64,000 nt of DNA from positions 105,481-169,480 of the forward strand of contig JAHQJS010000005.1 in NCBI GenBank assembly GCA_019057385.1, read 5' to 3'. The position numbers were made by a program, and so were the translations under genes. Position 1 is the first letter of the stretch; each line of letters begins with the position of its first letter. The notes under the pieces are model-generated. The model was not told the origin of the DNA and did no database searches. It worked only from the letters and a program-made list of their open reading frames with translations. Positions 45,486 through 54,605 of the stretch are shown here, piece after piece. Source of the stretch: Candidatus Borrarchaeum weybense (GTDB taxonomy: Archaea > Asgardarchaeota > Sifarchaeia > Borrarchaeales > Borrarchaeaceae).

Positions 45486-45863
45486 TCATTTTGATGCTAT
45501 GATATCTTTTACACCCAGTTCTCGCCCGCCAATAATTTCAGTGTGGGTATCACCACACTTGGGACATTTTAAAGATGACATAAGAAGGTTTTGTAGTGGG
45601 TCATCTTCTATTGGAGGGCTCTCTCCTTCATAACCGCATTTCTTGCAACGAATTCTTCCTGGCATTCTCGTTATATTAATCTTAGCATCTTCCGCGATGG
45701 TATCTTTCGAAGTAATTTCTAGTGTAAATCTCAGACGATCTTCGCTGACAACTGTCAGATCGCCAATCTCCACGTTAATTTCTAAGATTTTCTTCGCATC
45801 ATATTCTTTTGCAGCCTTAAGAACAGTTTCGATGATGGAAACAGCTAAACTGAGTTCATGCAT
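45486..45863 (-). CDS. hypA: Hydrogenase nickel incorporation protein HypA
   Basis: 125 residues. MHELSLA at the N-terminus supplies the nickel-binding His2. The zinc site is formed by CKKC (GRIRCKKCGYEG) and CPKC (LKCPKCGD). HypA delivers nickel to [NiFe] hydrogenases together with HypB, whose gene is at 56705-57364, 11 kb away. No hydrogenase structural gene is in the window. Confidence 0.95.
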   Translation of the reverse strand: MHELSLAVSIIETVLKAAKEYDAKKILEINVEIGDLTVVSEDRLRFTLEITSKDTIAEDAKINITRMPGRIRCKKCGYEGESPPIEDDPLQNLLMSSLKCPKCGDTHTEIIGGRELGVKDIIASK

Positions 45864-45905
45864 CTTTTATGACTCCTTTAATTAAACATTGCATAATTAT
45901 GTTAT

Positions 45906-46322
45906 TTACGTATTCCATTCTTTGTGCGCAATAATACCTCCGAATGAAACAAATCCTCCTCCAATAATGGCCAATATCAAAGCAATTGTGTCCATAAGAT
46001 TAAATCGAGACTGACTATAGACAACACTCCATATGAAAACATCTAAAACAACAAAGCCGAATGCCATGAGACTCAAAGTGGATGCAGCTGACGTTTCACC
46101 CAGATATCGTGAGGGTTGTAAATATCTAGTGTGAAATACTGCCATATCCATATCTGTTGCTGCAGCATATGTTGCAATAGCTGCCAAAAAGTTTGGTATC
46201 AACGTGAAGATAATACCTGGGCTTTCTGGATAATAAAAGAAGGTTGTAATCCAGCTTATAAATAAAGCACCAGTGGCGATTATTAGGATTTGCGTAGCTT
46301 TCGTGAAGTCAATTTCAGTCAT
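45906..46322 (-). CDS. Membrane protein with four predicted helices
   Basis: About 138 residues from ATG 46322. The hydrophobic segments are ILIIATGALFISWITTFFYY, IIFTLIPNFLAAIATYAAAT, LSLMAFGFVVLDVFIWSVVY and TIALILAIIGGGFVSFGGII. No family is recognised. It follows the TraB-like gene closely on the same strand, and the two may be linked. Confidence 0.7.
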   Translation of the reverse strand: MTEIDFTKATQILIIATGALFISWITTFFYYPESPGIIFTLIPNFLAAIATYAAATDMDMAVFHTRYLQPSRYLGETSAASTLSLMAFGFVVLDVFIWSVVYSQSRFNLMDTIALILAIIGGGFVSFGGIIAHKEWNT

Positions 46323-46364
46323 AATATCTTCTCTTATTATCGCAAAACTCACAGCGTTTCATTT

Positions 46365-47081
46365 TTATATATTCTGTTCGTGATGTTTCGAAAAATGTGC
46401 GTTTATTCGTTTCTTAATTCCATTAAGATGCCCTAGCCCAATTACAGCGACTATTTTCTTTTCAGGGAATGTATTAAGCAATGAAATTATGCGTTTTGAA
46501 ATATAGGCATCCCTTTCTTGAATTAAGATTCTTGAAATACCTGGAAATTTTTTATGCAGAGTGCCCATGAACTCTGGAAGGATGTCATTCGGATTTGTCT
46601 CCAAGTCTAAAAGAGAATAACTGATATCTTTCTCAGCCCCAAGGATGCCCTTTACGAGTTCTATTATCAATCGATTCTTCTCAAGACCTACTGATTGAAA
46701 ACGTTGAAGGGTAATCGGAAGTGGTTGGTCAACAAAAAAGATTTTTGAACCAGTTTCCTTTGCTGATTTGATAGCAACAAGCATTTCCTCACCTGGGATG
46801 ACACCAAATTCTTCGCCAAGCCCTTGTTCAAGGTGAGAAATTAACCAGACCATCAAATTTGTCGAGAAACTCCCTTGGCGCGCAGATAACAGGAGTTCAC
46901 CAAAACTTAAGGTTGCTTTAGGCTGTTCTAATAATGCCTCATATCGTCCTTGATCAAGTTCAACTGCGACAATTTCTGGTTTTTTTTCAAGGATCAAATC
47001 ACGAACTCGCCGTTTACTCTCAGGACTGACATGAATAGTACCAACAAGAAACAGCCTATCAAAAAGTACTTCGATTTGCAT
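46365..47081 (-). CDS. TraB/PrgY-like protein
   Basis: A 238-residue TraB-domain protein. FLVGTIHVSPESKRRVRDLI and EIVAVELDQGRYEALLEQ at the N-terminus and VAVIGLGHLNGIKKRI at the C-terminus are the conserved blocks. The family shares the fold of Tiki/erythromycin-esterase-like proteins and its biochemical role is unsettled; bacterial TraB/PrgY inactivate peptide pheromones. This copy lacks the C-terminal membrane helices found in many archaeal members; a separate four-helix membrane gene follows directly and might supply them. The start lies four bases after the GPN GTPase gene. Confidence 0.88.
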   Translation of the reverse strand: MQIEVLFDRLFLVGTIHVSPESKRRVRDLILEKKPEIVAVELDQGRYEALLEQPKATLSFGELLLSARQGSFSTNLMVWLISHLEQGLGEEFGVIPGEEMLVAIKSAKETGSKIFFVDQPLPITLQRFQSVGLEKNRLIIELVKGILGAEKDISYSLLDLETNPNDILPEFMGTLHKKFPGISRILIQERDAYISKRIISLLNTFPEKKIVAVIGLGHLNGIKKRINAHFSKHHEQNI

Positions 47082-47084
47082 TAA

Positions 47085-47879
47085 CTATTCCGACTCCCAG
47101 CGATAACTTTCTTCTGGATCCCAGCTATAACTGTCGAATATATGCTCCAGACCACCAGCGAGATCGTTCATACCATCCATCGTTACAGAAGATACAGGGA
47201 TTACCTCTCCGATGTATCCCTGCATTTTGAGAGCATTGAGAAGCGTTACATTTAATTCTCTTTGCTGCCCTCTCGTAGAGATTTCCAAGGCATCCGCAAG
47301 AACTACTGGATCATTCCATCTACAAATCCGTTCTATTTCCTCTTCTGATATCAAGTCTGTCTTTGAGAGCACGGTAATATGGGGGACTGGAAAACGCACC
47401 TTTAATGATGCGCCAAGGAGCACCATTGATACGAAACTGGCAGGCGTTTTTGCAAGTAAAGCATCGATTAAATGAACGACAACGCTGTTTTTACTTAATG
47501 CAGTCACAAATAACAAACCTGCGCTTCTATAAGCAAAAATCTCCATTTGACCGACAGTATCAACAACAATATAATCTGCATCGAAGCTCTCGATCTCTTT
47601 TTTGATGTCGTCAATTTTTGTAACCAAGATATCGGACGCTGCGATGAGTGCACCGTTCGGTCCTAGACCATATTGTTCTATAATCTGCTCTAAGTTTACA
47701 TAATCTCTCACATCAACTTCTGGAGTGTATGGCAATTGACGCACTCCAGGATCCATATTCACTCGAACGACTCTCCAGCCTTCATCAAACAATAGTCCTG
47801 ATAATTTCAAAGTCAGAGCAGATTTTCCACTCCCAGCAGTTCCAAGAATGTAAACAATATGAGATGAATCTGATTCCAT
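47085..47879 (-). CDS. GPN-loop GTPase
   Basis: About 264 residues. P-loop is GTAGSGKS (in YILGTAGSGKSALTLKL). The family-defining Gly-Pro-Asn loop is GLGPNGALI; G3 is DTVGQMEIF; G4 is LSKTDLI. Archaeal GPN proteins are homodimers related to the eukaryotic GPN1-3 proteins that assemble RNA polymerase II. ATG 47879 gives MESDSSHIVYILG; a start at 47930 is possible but would add an unusual tail. Confidence 0.93.
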   Translation of the reverse strand: MESDSSHIVYILGTAGSGKSALTLKLSGLLFDEGWRVVRVNMDPGVRQLPYTPEVDVRDYVNLEQIIEQYGLGPNGALIAASDILVTKIDDIKKEIESFDADYIVVDTVGQMEIFAYRSAGLLFVTALSKNSVVVHLIDALLAKTPASFVSMVLLGASLKVRFPVPHITVLSKTDLISEEEIERICRWNDPVVLADALEISTRGQQRELNVTLLNALKMQGYIGEVIPVSSVTMDGMNDLAGGLEHIFDSYSWDPEESYRWESE

Positions 47880-48202
47880 GCGATATATCTCCCAAGAACA
47901 TCTTGTTAAACAATAATCATTATTTTGCAATCAATTACTAAAAGGGCGTTAAATATTTGCACTTATCACAGAACTTTCTATCCAGATAACAATGAACTTT
48001 CATAGAATAGAAAAATTTTCTAATACTACATGTAAATATATACGATTAAAGACGAAGACACATTAATCAACATATTTGTATATTATATAATAAACCCGCG
48101 AAGTGATATCACTCATCATCAAGTAGAGTTATTGCAGGCAGTATGTGATGAATCAACTACTCCTCTCTGTCGGAAGGACTGAGTCTCCTTCGGTGATTTA
48201 AG
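47880..48202. other. Intergenic region before the PRC-barrel gene
   Basis: AT-rich, with a GTGATATCAC palindrome at about 48099 and a degenerate IS605-type end at 48153-48195. No gene seen. Confidence 0.4.
48153..48195 (+). mobile_element. Degenerate IS605-like end
   Basis: TCAACTACTCCTCTCTGTCG, then GAAGGACTGAGTCTCCTTCG G. Layout (AACTAC, C-rich arm, G-rich arm, CTCCTTCGG tail) parallels the ends at 8429 and 27278, with more changes. It leads straight into the ribosome binding site of the next gene. Confidence 0.3.
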
Positions 48203-48490
48203 ATGAATATAAGAGTTTCTTCTGTGCGTGGTAAAAAGGTATATACCTCTGTAGGAAAGTATCTTGGACATGTTAATAGCTTGAAATTTGATATACAAAG
48301 GAATAAAATTGCTTCGCTTTTAGTCAAAATCGATAGACGCATAAAAAGATTGCAATCTCGTGTTGTTTCAATCCCATATGATTGGGTAACTGCCGTCGGA
48401 GATATCGTGATTATTGATAAAAAACTGTCAGCTTCTTGGAGTAAAAATAAAGAATCTAATATTCAAAACAAAGATTTTGTTGAATTATAG
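48203..48490 (+). CDS. PRC-barrel domain protein
   Basis: 95 residues. IRVSSVRGKKVYTSVGKYLG, the HVNSLKFDIQRNKIASLLVK strand pair, and VVSIPYDWVTAVGDIVIID follow the PRC-barrel pattern. Stand-alone archaeal PRC-barrel proteins are thought to act in RNA processing or, in several archaea including Asgard, in cell division with FtsZ. GGTGAT precedes the ATG. The tail is polar and probably disordered. Confidence 0.85.
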   Translation: MNIRVSSVRGKKVYTSVGKYLGHVNSLKFDIQRNKIASLLVKIDRRIKRLQSRVVSIPYDWVTAVGDIVIIDKKLSASWSKNKESNIQNKDFVEL

Positions 48491-48598
48491 ATATTAAGAG
48501 AACAATATCCACAGATATTGTTGAAAAAAGTCTCATTTTGAAAAATATTAATGCTACTGCATACACATTGCACTAGATCTTGTCAATATGATCGATTT

Positions 48599-49081
48599 CT
48601 ATTCTGTGAATATAGTTTCCTCTGACAAGACAACGATATAATCTGCAGCATTTTCTAATGTTTCACTAAACCCTTCTGTTCTCCCAAGCACGACCGTTTC
48701 CTTACCTAATTCCTTTGCTTTAATGAAAATCGGAAGAAAATTAATATCAGATGTCCAAAAAGCAACTATTTCAAGTTCATCACTGTAAATTAAGTCCATG
48801 GCTTCAATCGACATGTAGACATCTATATCTCCAGGTACAACAATTGGTAGGTATCCTTTCGTCAATATTTTGTCAATATAGGTATCTGGTAACTGTTGAT
48901 CGAGAATTACTTTCGCAATTCGTAAATCACCAATTGATGCAATAGTTTCATCAATTTTTTCTAGATCTTCCTCAATATTTTCTACAAAAAGATTAGAACC
49001 ATCGATCAAAAGACCAAGTTTCTCTTTTTTTACATCTTTCTTTCTACGAAGTACCCTTCCAACTCTGCGAAGAACACTCAA
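48599..49081 (-). CDS. NYN (PIN-like) domain ribonuclease-like protein
   Basis: 160 residues. A basic N-terminus (VLRRVGRVLRRKKDVKKEKL) is followed by GLLIDGSNLFVENIEED with the catalytic-type Asp, VDVYMSIEAMDLIYS-like DIDVYMSIEAMDLIYS, and VAFWTSDINFLPIFIKAKEL, which supplies the SD-DF-like acid motif of LabA/DUF88 NYN proteins. Likely a metal-dependent RNase. It stands alone. Confidence 0.85.
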   Translation of the reverse strand: MSVLRRVGRVLRRKKDVKKEKLGLLIDGSNLFVENIEEDLEKIDETIASIGDLRIAKVILDQQLPDTYIDKILTKGYLPIVVPGDIDVYMSIEAMDLIYSDELEIVAFWTSDINFLPIFIKAKELGKETVVLGRTEGFSETLENAADYIVVLSEETIFTE

Positions 49082-49530
49082 ACTGTCACCTTCCTAGCAA
49101 CATATGTACATTGAACATAACATTGTATATGACTTTTGATATAAGATTTCTCGATAGTTTCACCTATGCGAGTATCTTCTTTCTTTAAAAATGCAGTGAT
49201 CTATCACTCATTGAATTAGTGGACTTAATATTCATTGCTGAATTGTTTGACTTGGAATAGTGCATTTCATATTGCTAAAGTCAATATAACTGCAAAGGGA
49301 TTATATTTGCGAATCAGGCATAGTGCACCTAACTAAAAGCACCTAAACGTCTAAAATGGAAATCTTTATGAGTGCACCCAGCGATGTAGGTGTACATTTA
49401 TTTCATAGATTATATGAATATTTATATCTATTTGTCAGGACATCTTCTCTACAACGAATATCATCTATATCAGTCCATTCTCACCAATATTAAAAGATAA
49501 GAAACTTCGACAGTGAAAAGGTGAGTACTA
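49082..49530. other. Intergenic region upstream of the cis-prenyltransferase gene
   Basis: AT-rich, about 450 bases. GTGCACC words at 49323 and 49374 and an imperfect TGCACC / GGTGTA pair are present. A 45-codon frame from an ATG near 49358 has no ribosome binding site and unconvincing composition. No RNA gene is seen. Confidence 0.4.
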
Positions 49531-50307
49531 GTGAATTTGATTTCTCCCATCTACAAACTTTACAAAGCGTGGTTAAAAAGACAGATCAAAAATGGAGATG
49601 AAACCCGGCAACCTCCGCACCACATTGGTATAATACTAGACGGAAATAGACGATTCGCGCGTGAAAAGGGATTGGATGTCTGGATGGGGCATCAATTTGG
49701 TGCTGCCAAAATAAATGCAGTTCTTGATTGGTGTTGGGAGGCTGGCATTAAGATTGTAACCATTTATTCCTTTTCGACAGAAAACTTTTCGCGACCCTTA
49801 CAAGAAGTCGCTGAAATTATGAAAATTGCTATTCAAAAGTTTGAAGAAATTCTTACTAATCCGAAAATCCACTCACGTGAGGTCCGAGTTAAGGCTATTG
49901 GACGTGTTAAAGACCTCCCAAAGAGTGTACAGGAATCAATAACTAGAGCCGAAGAGGCTACTAAACATTATGATAAACATTATCTTAATGTCGCCATAGG
50001 TTATGGTGGTCGTGCCGAACTAGTTGATGCGTTTAGAAATATTGCTTCACTGATAGAGGAAGGGCAAATAGAGCCTGATGAGGTCACAGAAAAGACAGTT
50101 GAACAATTTTTATACACGTCTGGGATACCAGATCCAGATCTGATCATCAGAACCTCAGGAGAAGAACGCCTCAGTGGTTTCCTTCTTTGGCAAAGTGCTT
50201 ATTCTGAATTGTACTTTGCAGATGTTTTTTGGCCCGAGTTTAGAGAAATTGATTTGTTACGAGCTATTAGAACCTACCAACATAGAAAAAGACGATTCGG
50301 TTCTTAA
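49531..50307 (+). CDS. uppS: Cis-prenyltransferase (undecaprenyl diphosphate synthase family)
   Basis: 258 residues. HIGIILDGNRRFAREKGLDV contains the catalytic Asp and pyrophosphate-binding site; YSFSTENFSRP, VAIGYGGRAELVDAFR and LIIRTSGEERLSGFLLWQSA with SELYF complete the family set. It extends a trans-allylic diphosphate with isopentenyl diphosphate to the polyprenyl carrier lipid used for glycosylation. GTG 49531 follows AGGTGAG. It heads a cluster of isoprenoid-precursor genes on the same strand. Confidence 0.95.
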   Translation: MNLISPIYKLYKAWLKRQIKNGDETRQPPHHIGIILDGNRRFAREKGLDVWMGHQFGAAKINAVLDWCWEAGIKIVTIYSFSTENFSRPLQEVAEIMKIAIQKFEEILTNPKIHSREVRVKAIGRVKDLPKSVQESITRAEEATKHYDKHYLNVAIGYGGRAELVDAFRNIASLIEEGQIEPDEVTEKTVEQFLYTSGIPDPDLIIRTSGEERLSGFLLWQSAYSELYFADVFWPEFREIDLLRAIRTYQHRKRRFGS

Positions 50308-50402
50308 TGGTTAATTCTTAAGCTTTTTATTGTTTAGAAAGGACTAATCTTTATCTTGATTCTCTAAAAGAGTGTATTGAAATTACCTTTGAGGCTAATT
50401 AA

Positions 50403-50804
50403 ATGCCATTAACTTCTATTACAGGCAAACCCGTAGTTTCTGGCAAGGTTAGAGGAGATATATTATTTTCATCAGAAACTATCTCATTTCTTGGTGGCGT
50501 TAACCCAAAAACGGGAATTGTGATCGCTCGTAACCATAATTTAGAAGGAAAATCTATTAAGGACACAATCCTTGTTTTTCCACACGGGAAGGGCTCAACT
50601 GTTGGATCTTATGTCCTTTATTCACTTGCAAAGAATAATGTAGCTCCAAAAGCCATAATTAATCGAATAGGCGATCCAGTTGTCGTTGTAGGTGCAATTA
50701 TTGGAGAGATACCCATGCTTATTGATGTAGACATTGATCTACTACATGATGGAATGACAGTTGAAGTTGACGCGGACCAAGGGATTATTAAAATTTTAGA
50801 CTAA
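50403..50804 (+). CDS. Phosphomevalonate dehydratase small subunit (AcnX swivel domain)
   Basis: 133 residues. VVSGKVRGDILFSSETISFL, the LEGKSIKDTILVFPHGKGST segment and LYSLAKNNVAPKAIIN are typical of the AcnX small subunit, equivalent to the aconitase swivel domain. With the large subunit it dehydrates 5-phosphomevalonate to trans-anhydromevalonate phosphate in the archaeal mevalonate pathway described in Aeropyrum pernix. The large-subunit gene begins 16 bases after this stop. Confidence 0.92.
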   Translation: MPLTSITGKPVVSGKVRGDILFSSETISFLGGVNPKTGIVIARNHNLEGKSIKDTILVFPHGKGSTVGSYVLYSLAKNNVAPKAIINRIGDPVVVVGAIIGEIPMLIDVDIDLLHDGMTVEVDADQGIIKILD

Positions 50805-50819
50805 AAGGCAGGGTCAGAT

Positions 50820-52031
50820 ATGTTTTTGACTGCTAAAGAAGAACGAATTCTTGATGGAGAAGAGGGTTACGCTCGCCAGTTAGCAATGAAAATCGTTGTT
50901 AAGCTAGGAGACATCTTTTCTGCAGACAAACTTATTCCCATAACTGCTGCACATATCTCAGGTGCGTCCTACAAGACTATTGGTGATGCACCAATCGCGT
51001 TTTTAGAGGATTTAGTAAAAAATGGTGCACGAGCTACGGTCAAAGCGACTTTAAATCCCATTGGTTTCGATCTTCACGATTACAAGAATTGGTCTCTTTC
51101 GCAAACCGTCATTGAGAAGCAAAAGTATATTATCCATCTGTATGAAAAGTTGAGCATTGAGCCTATATTGAGTTGTACTCCCTACGTGTTGGAAAACTTT
51201 CATCTATCTCTTGGCGATCATATTGCATTTTCCGAATCCTCAGCGTGTGTTTATACAAATTCGGTTATTGGTGCAAGAACCAATCGTGAAGGCGGACCAA
51301 GCGCATTAGCAAGTGCAATTATTGGAAAGACAGCAAACTATGGATTACATATCACAGAAATGCGTCAACCTAAATTGCTAGTTGAGGTAGAAAACCCACC
51401 TAAAGAATATGCCGAATTTGGAATGCTCGGCACTTATGTAGGACGATTAGCTCGGGACAATATCCCAATCTTTCAAGGTATTCGAAACGCTACAAATAAT
51501 CAATTAAAGTACTTAGGTGCTGGACTTGCTTCGACTGGAATGGTTGCTATGTTTCATATGCTTGGAATAACACCTGAAGCTAAAGAAATTGATGTAAAAG
51601 AATATAGCGAGAAAATAACTGTATCACAAGATGAATTGAATAATGAACTAAATAAACTCTCTACAACAGATAATGTTCCAGACTTAATTTTCATAGGATG
51701 CCCACATTGCTCTCTTCAAGAAATACAAGAAATTGCAGCCTATCTGCAAAACAAAAAAGTGAGAGATGATCTTAAATTATGGGTTTGTACCTCTCAGGAA
51801 ATAAAGAAAAGTGCACAACAAGAGATAAAAACAATTGAAAACTCGGGCGCCAAAGTAATTTGTGATACGTGCATCGTTGTTGCATATCTTGAGCAGTTAG
51901 GCATCAAAACTATGATGACAAGTTCTGCGAAAGCTGCGAACTACACACCACATTTCTGTGATATTGACTCTGTGATGAATACCGTTCAAGGCTGTCTCGA
52001 AACTGCTACTACCAAACTCAAAGATATATAG
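50820..52031 (+). CDS. Phosphomevalonate dehydratase large subunit (AcnX)
   Basis: 403 residues of the aconitase-X catalytic type. MFLTAKEERILDGEEGYARQ is the usual start; SESSACVYTNSVIGARTNRE holds one cluster Cys and the conserved Asn-Arg; IFIGCPHCSLQEI and VICDTCIVVAYLE supply further cysteines for the Fe-S cluster. It partners with the preceding small subunit, and the UbiD-type decarboxylase gene follows 42 bases later. The three give the dehydration and decarboxylation steps to isopentenyl phosphate. Confidence 0.93.
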   Translation: MFLTAKEERILDGEEGYARQLAMKIVVKLGDIFSADKLIPITAAHISGASYKTIGDAPIAFLEDLVKNGARATVKATLNPIGFDLHDYKNWSLSQTVIEKQKYIIHLYEKLSIEPILSCTPYVLENFHLSLGDHIAFSESSACVYTNSVIGARTNREGGPSALASAIIGKTANYGLHITEMRQPKLLVEVENPPKEYAEFGMLGTYVGRLARDNIPIFQGIRNATNNQLKYLGAGLASTGMVAMFHMLGITPEAKEIDVKEYSEKITVSQDELNNELNKLSTTDNVPDLIFIGCPHCSLQEIQEIAAYLQNKKVRDDLKLWVCTSQEIKKSAQQEIKTIENSGAKVICDTCIVVAYLEQLGIKTMMTSSAKAANYTPHFCDIDSVMNTVQGCLETATTKLKDI

Positions 52032-52073
52032 GGGAATTATCTAAAAGGTTTCTCATAGGAGAGTGCGAAAAAA

Positions 52074-53402
52074 ATGGATTTACGTACATTTTTAAGGGAG
52101 CAAGAAACGAATGGACGTCTTATCAAGGTCAATAAACCTGTTTCGCTCAAATATGAACTTTCTGCTTTATTAAAAAAGTTAGATGGTGGATCGACGATCA
52201 TTTTTGAGAATATTGATGCAAATCAGATGAAGATAGTCGGAAATACTTGTGCATCGAGACAATCGCTTTGTATGGCGCTTCAAACAGATATGAAATCCCT
52301 TCATGATACTATAATAAATGCAACGAAATCTCCCCGTGTACCAAACAAAATTTCTTTCTCTTTGTTAGAAGATAGAGTGCAATATGCACCGGATCTCTCA
52401 CGCTTGCCAATTCCTACATTTTATGAGAAAGATCGTGGACCATACCTAACTGCGTCTTTAGTCTTTGCAAAGAGTCCCACTTCTGGTGTTCAAAATGCTT
52501 CATTTCATCGAATGCTGGTGATCAATAAAAGACAACTTGCTATTCGATTAGTGCCACGCAATCTCTATAAATTTTACCAACTAGCAAAAGAGTCAAACCA
52601 ATCATTACCAATTGCGATAGCTATCGGGCTACACCCAGCGGTGCATATTGGTGCATCAACACCGCTCCCCTCTGAATTTGATGAAATGAGTGTTGCTAAC
52701 GCTTTAATGAATGATGCGCTAAAAACGGTTTCAACACCATCTCTTCAGATTGATGTACCAAGTCATGCAGAAATCATTCTGGAGGGCTATATTCATCAAG
52801 ATGAAACTGTTGAGGGACCATTTACTGATATCACTGGTACTTACGATGAAACTCGATCGCAACCAATAGTAGAAATAACCAATATGATTTTTAGGAAAGA
52901 TGCAATGTTTCAGACAATCTTACCGGGTGGTATGGAACATAAAATATTAATGGGCTTTCCAAAAGAGGCAAAAATTTATGAATACGCGAAAAATGTTGTT
53001 CCTGATGTCCATGCAGTCAATTTAAGTGCGGGTGGGTCTGGCTGGTTGCATGCTATCATATCCATAACTAAACAAAAACAAGGAGATGCAAAGAACGCTA
53101 TATTTGCTGCATTTGCAGCGCATCCAAGTCTAAAAATCTGTACTGTAGTTGATGAAGATATTAACGTTTACGATATTAATGATGTAGAATGGGCTATCTG
53201 TACAAGAATGCAGGCCGATGAAGATGTTTTTATTCTCCCAAAATGCCGGGGTTCGAGTTTAGATCCGTCAGGAGATCAGGATGCCTTGCTAACAACAAAG
53301 GTAGGAATTGACGCCACAAGGGATTTAACGAAACCAAAAGAACACTTTGAAAAAGCTAAAATCCCTGGAGAAGATGAAATCAATCCCGCGCAATATTTTT
53401 GA
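52074..53402 (+). CDS. UbiD-family decarboxylase, probable anhydromevalonate phosphate decarboxylase
   Basis: 442 residues. LRTFLREQETNGRLIKVNKP starts the family. SFHRMLVINKRQLAIRLVPR is the prenylated-FMN and metal region; IILEGYIHQDETVEGPFTDI with the following TGTYDE carries the catalytic Glu; QTILPGGMEHKILMGFPKEA and CRGSSLDPSGD follow. UbiD enzymes need prenyl-FMN made by UbiX, which is not in the window. The operon with AcnX points to decarboxylation of anhydromevalonate phosphate to isopentenyl phosphate. Length is close to known archaeal members. Confidence 0.92.
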   Translation: MDLRTFLREQETNGRLIKVNKPVSLKYELSALLKKLDGGSTIIFENIDANQMKIVGNTCASRQSLCMALQTDMKSLHDTIINATKSPRVPNKISFSLLEDRVQYAPDLSRLPIPTFYEKDRGPYLTASLVFAKSPTSGVQNASFHRMLVINKRQLAIRLVPRNLYKFYQLAKESNQSLPIAIAIGLHPAVHIGASTPLPSEFDEMSVANALMNDALKTVSTPSLQIDVPSHAEIILEGYIHQDETVEGPFTDITGTYDETRSQPIVEITNMIFRKDAMFQTILPGGMEHKILMGFPKEAKIYEYAKNVVPDVHAVNLSAGGSGWLHAIISITKQKQGDAKNAIFAAFAAHPSLKICTVVDEDINVYDINDVEWAICTRMQADEDVFILPKCRGSSLDPSGDQDALLTTKVGIDATRDLTKPKEHFEKAKIPGEDEINPAQYF

Positions 53403-53457
53403 TTCATTAGAAGTCTTCTTTGAGATGGAATTTGGTTGTTTAACAGAGTGAAATTAT

Positions 53458-54543
53458 ATGAGAGGAGTTAACGGAAGAGGAGGGTACAGTCTGACAAACA
53501 AGAGCCAGTATCTCCCACTTCTTCAAATTATTGAAGGCAAAGAGGTTGTCAAAGTTGGTAGTATCCAGAAAATCAAGAACGTACTTATTTCTTCACAAAG
53601 AGGTGCCTATGATACTCCACGAAAAATGACCTCGACATTTATGAGCATGTTTAAGACTTGGAATAAACGAACTGAAACCGTAGACAAGAAATATTGCCGA
53701 TTTTGTAATCTAGATCTTGCGGAAACTGAAAATTCCTTCCTAATTCAGGTAGCTGATCATCAAGAACGATCACCAGCTCCAATTGATACACAAAAAGACT
53801 TTATTGAAAGAGGATTTTTAGTTCTCATTAATCCTCAACCATGGCAAATGATCCAAGAAATCTTAGTACTAAAACGTCATGTAGAAACAATTTATGACTT
53901 TTCAATGACTGAGCATGAAAATCTCTTCTATTGTGCACTAAGTTGCTGGCAACGTTATTCCGCCCTAAAAACTGAGTTACAATTGCATGCAGAGATGTCG
54001 TTAAAAGAAAGTTGGCTAACCTTATTCACAAATGATAGAATGGGTGCGACAGTTTTGCATGCTCATAGCCAACCAGGCGTTAGCCTACTACCTCCAGGAA
54101 AGGAAACGAAACCTGAATTCCTTTCACAAGAGGCATGGAATTTTGCAGAAACAGATGCCTTTTCTGTATCAACTGTTCCAGGCAGAAACAATGAAATCGT
54201 TGTTTTTTCGAAAAGATCATATACTATTGATGAACTAAACATGATTACGATAAGCGAACAGTTAGGGCTAATACGTACCGCAATTCTGGATTTATATAAT
54301 GATCTTTTTGGAGGAAAATTGCCTCTTAACGAAGGCATGTTTTTAAAATTCGACAGTCCTTCAATTTTGGTTTACGTTATTGTACCTTATTTTAATGAGG
54401 GAGCACCTCAAAGGTTATTGAATCTGCAATATTATTCTGGAACTCCAAGAGAAGTAGCACAAAATATAGCCATAAAGTTGCAACAACTTGATGAGTGGAA
54501 AATGTTTGAAAAACAGGGACTAAAACTTACCATCATGGTTTAA
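53458..54543 (+). CDS. GalT/HIT-superfamily protein
   Basis: 361 residues. The motif GATVLHAHSQ corresponds to the HxHxQ nucleophile region of galactose-1-phosphate uridylyltransferase-type HIT proteins. CRFC (residue about 80) with the later cysteine could bind zinc as in GalT. GFLVLINPQPWQMIQEILVL is like the GalT strand GxxCxxNxxPxxxxH. It is probably a nucleotidyl transferase or phosphorylase; the substrate is unknown. It lies 56 bases after the UbiD gene on the same strand, so a link to phosphorylated isoprenoids or sugars is conceivable. Confidence 0.7.
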   Translation: MRGVNGRGGYSLTNKSQYLPLLQIIEGKEVVKVGSIQKIKNVLISSQRGAYDTPRKMTSTFMSMFKTWNKRTETVDKKYCRFCNLDLAETENSFLIQVADHQERSPAPIDTQKDFIERGFLVLINPQPWQMIQEILVLKRHVETIYDFSMTEHENLFYCALSCWQRYSALKTELQLHAEMSLKESWLTLFTNDRMGATVLHAHSQPGVSLLPPGKETKPEFLSQEAWNFAETDAFSVSTVPGRNNEIVVFSKRSYTIDELNMITISEQLGLIRTAILDLYNDLFGGKLPLNEGMFLKFDSPSILVYVIVPYFNEGAPQRLLNLQYYSGTPREVAQNIAIKLQQLDEWKMFEKQGLKLTIMV

Positions 54544-54605
54544 ACTTCAGGTGTATCATGCTTGAGTGGCATTAAACAATTATTTCACGCAATACACTGA
54601 TGTAA

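Noticed and set aside
49358..49495. 45-codon frame upstream of the cis-prenyltransferase
   Set aside because: No ribosome binding site and low-quality composition.
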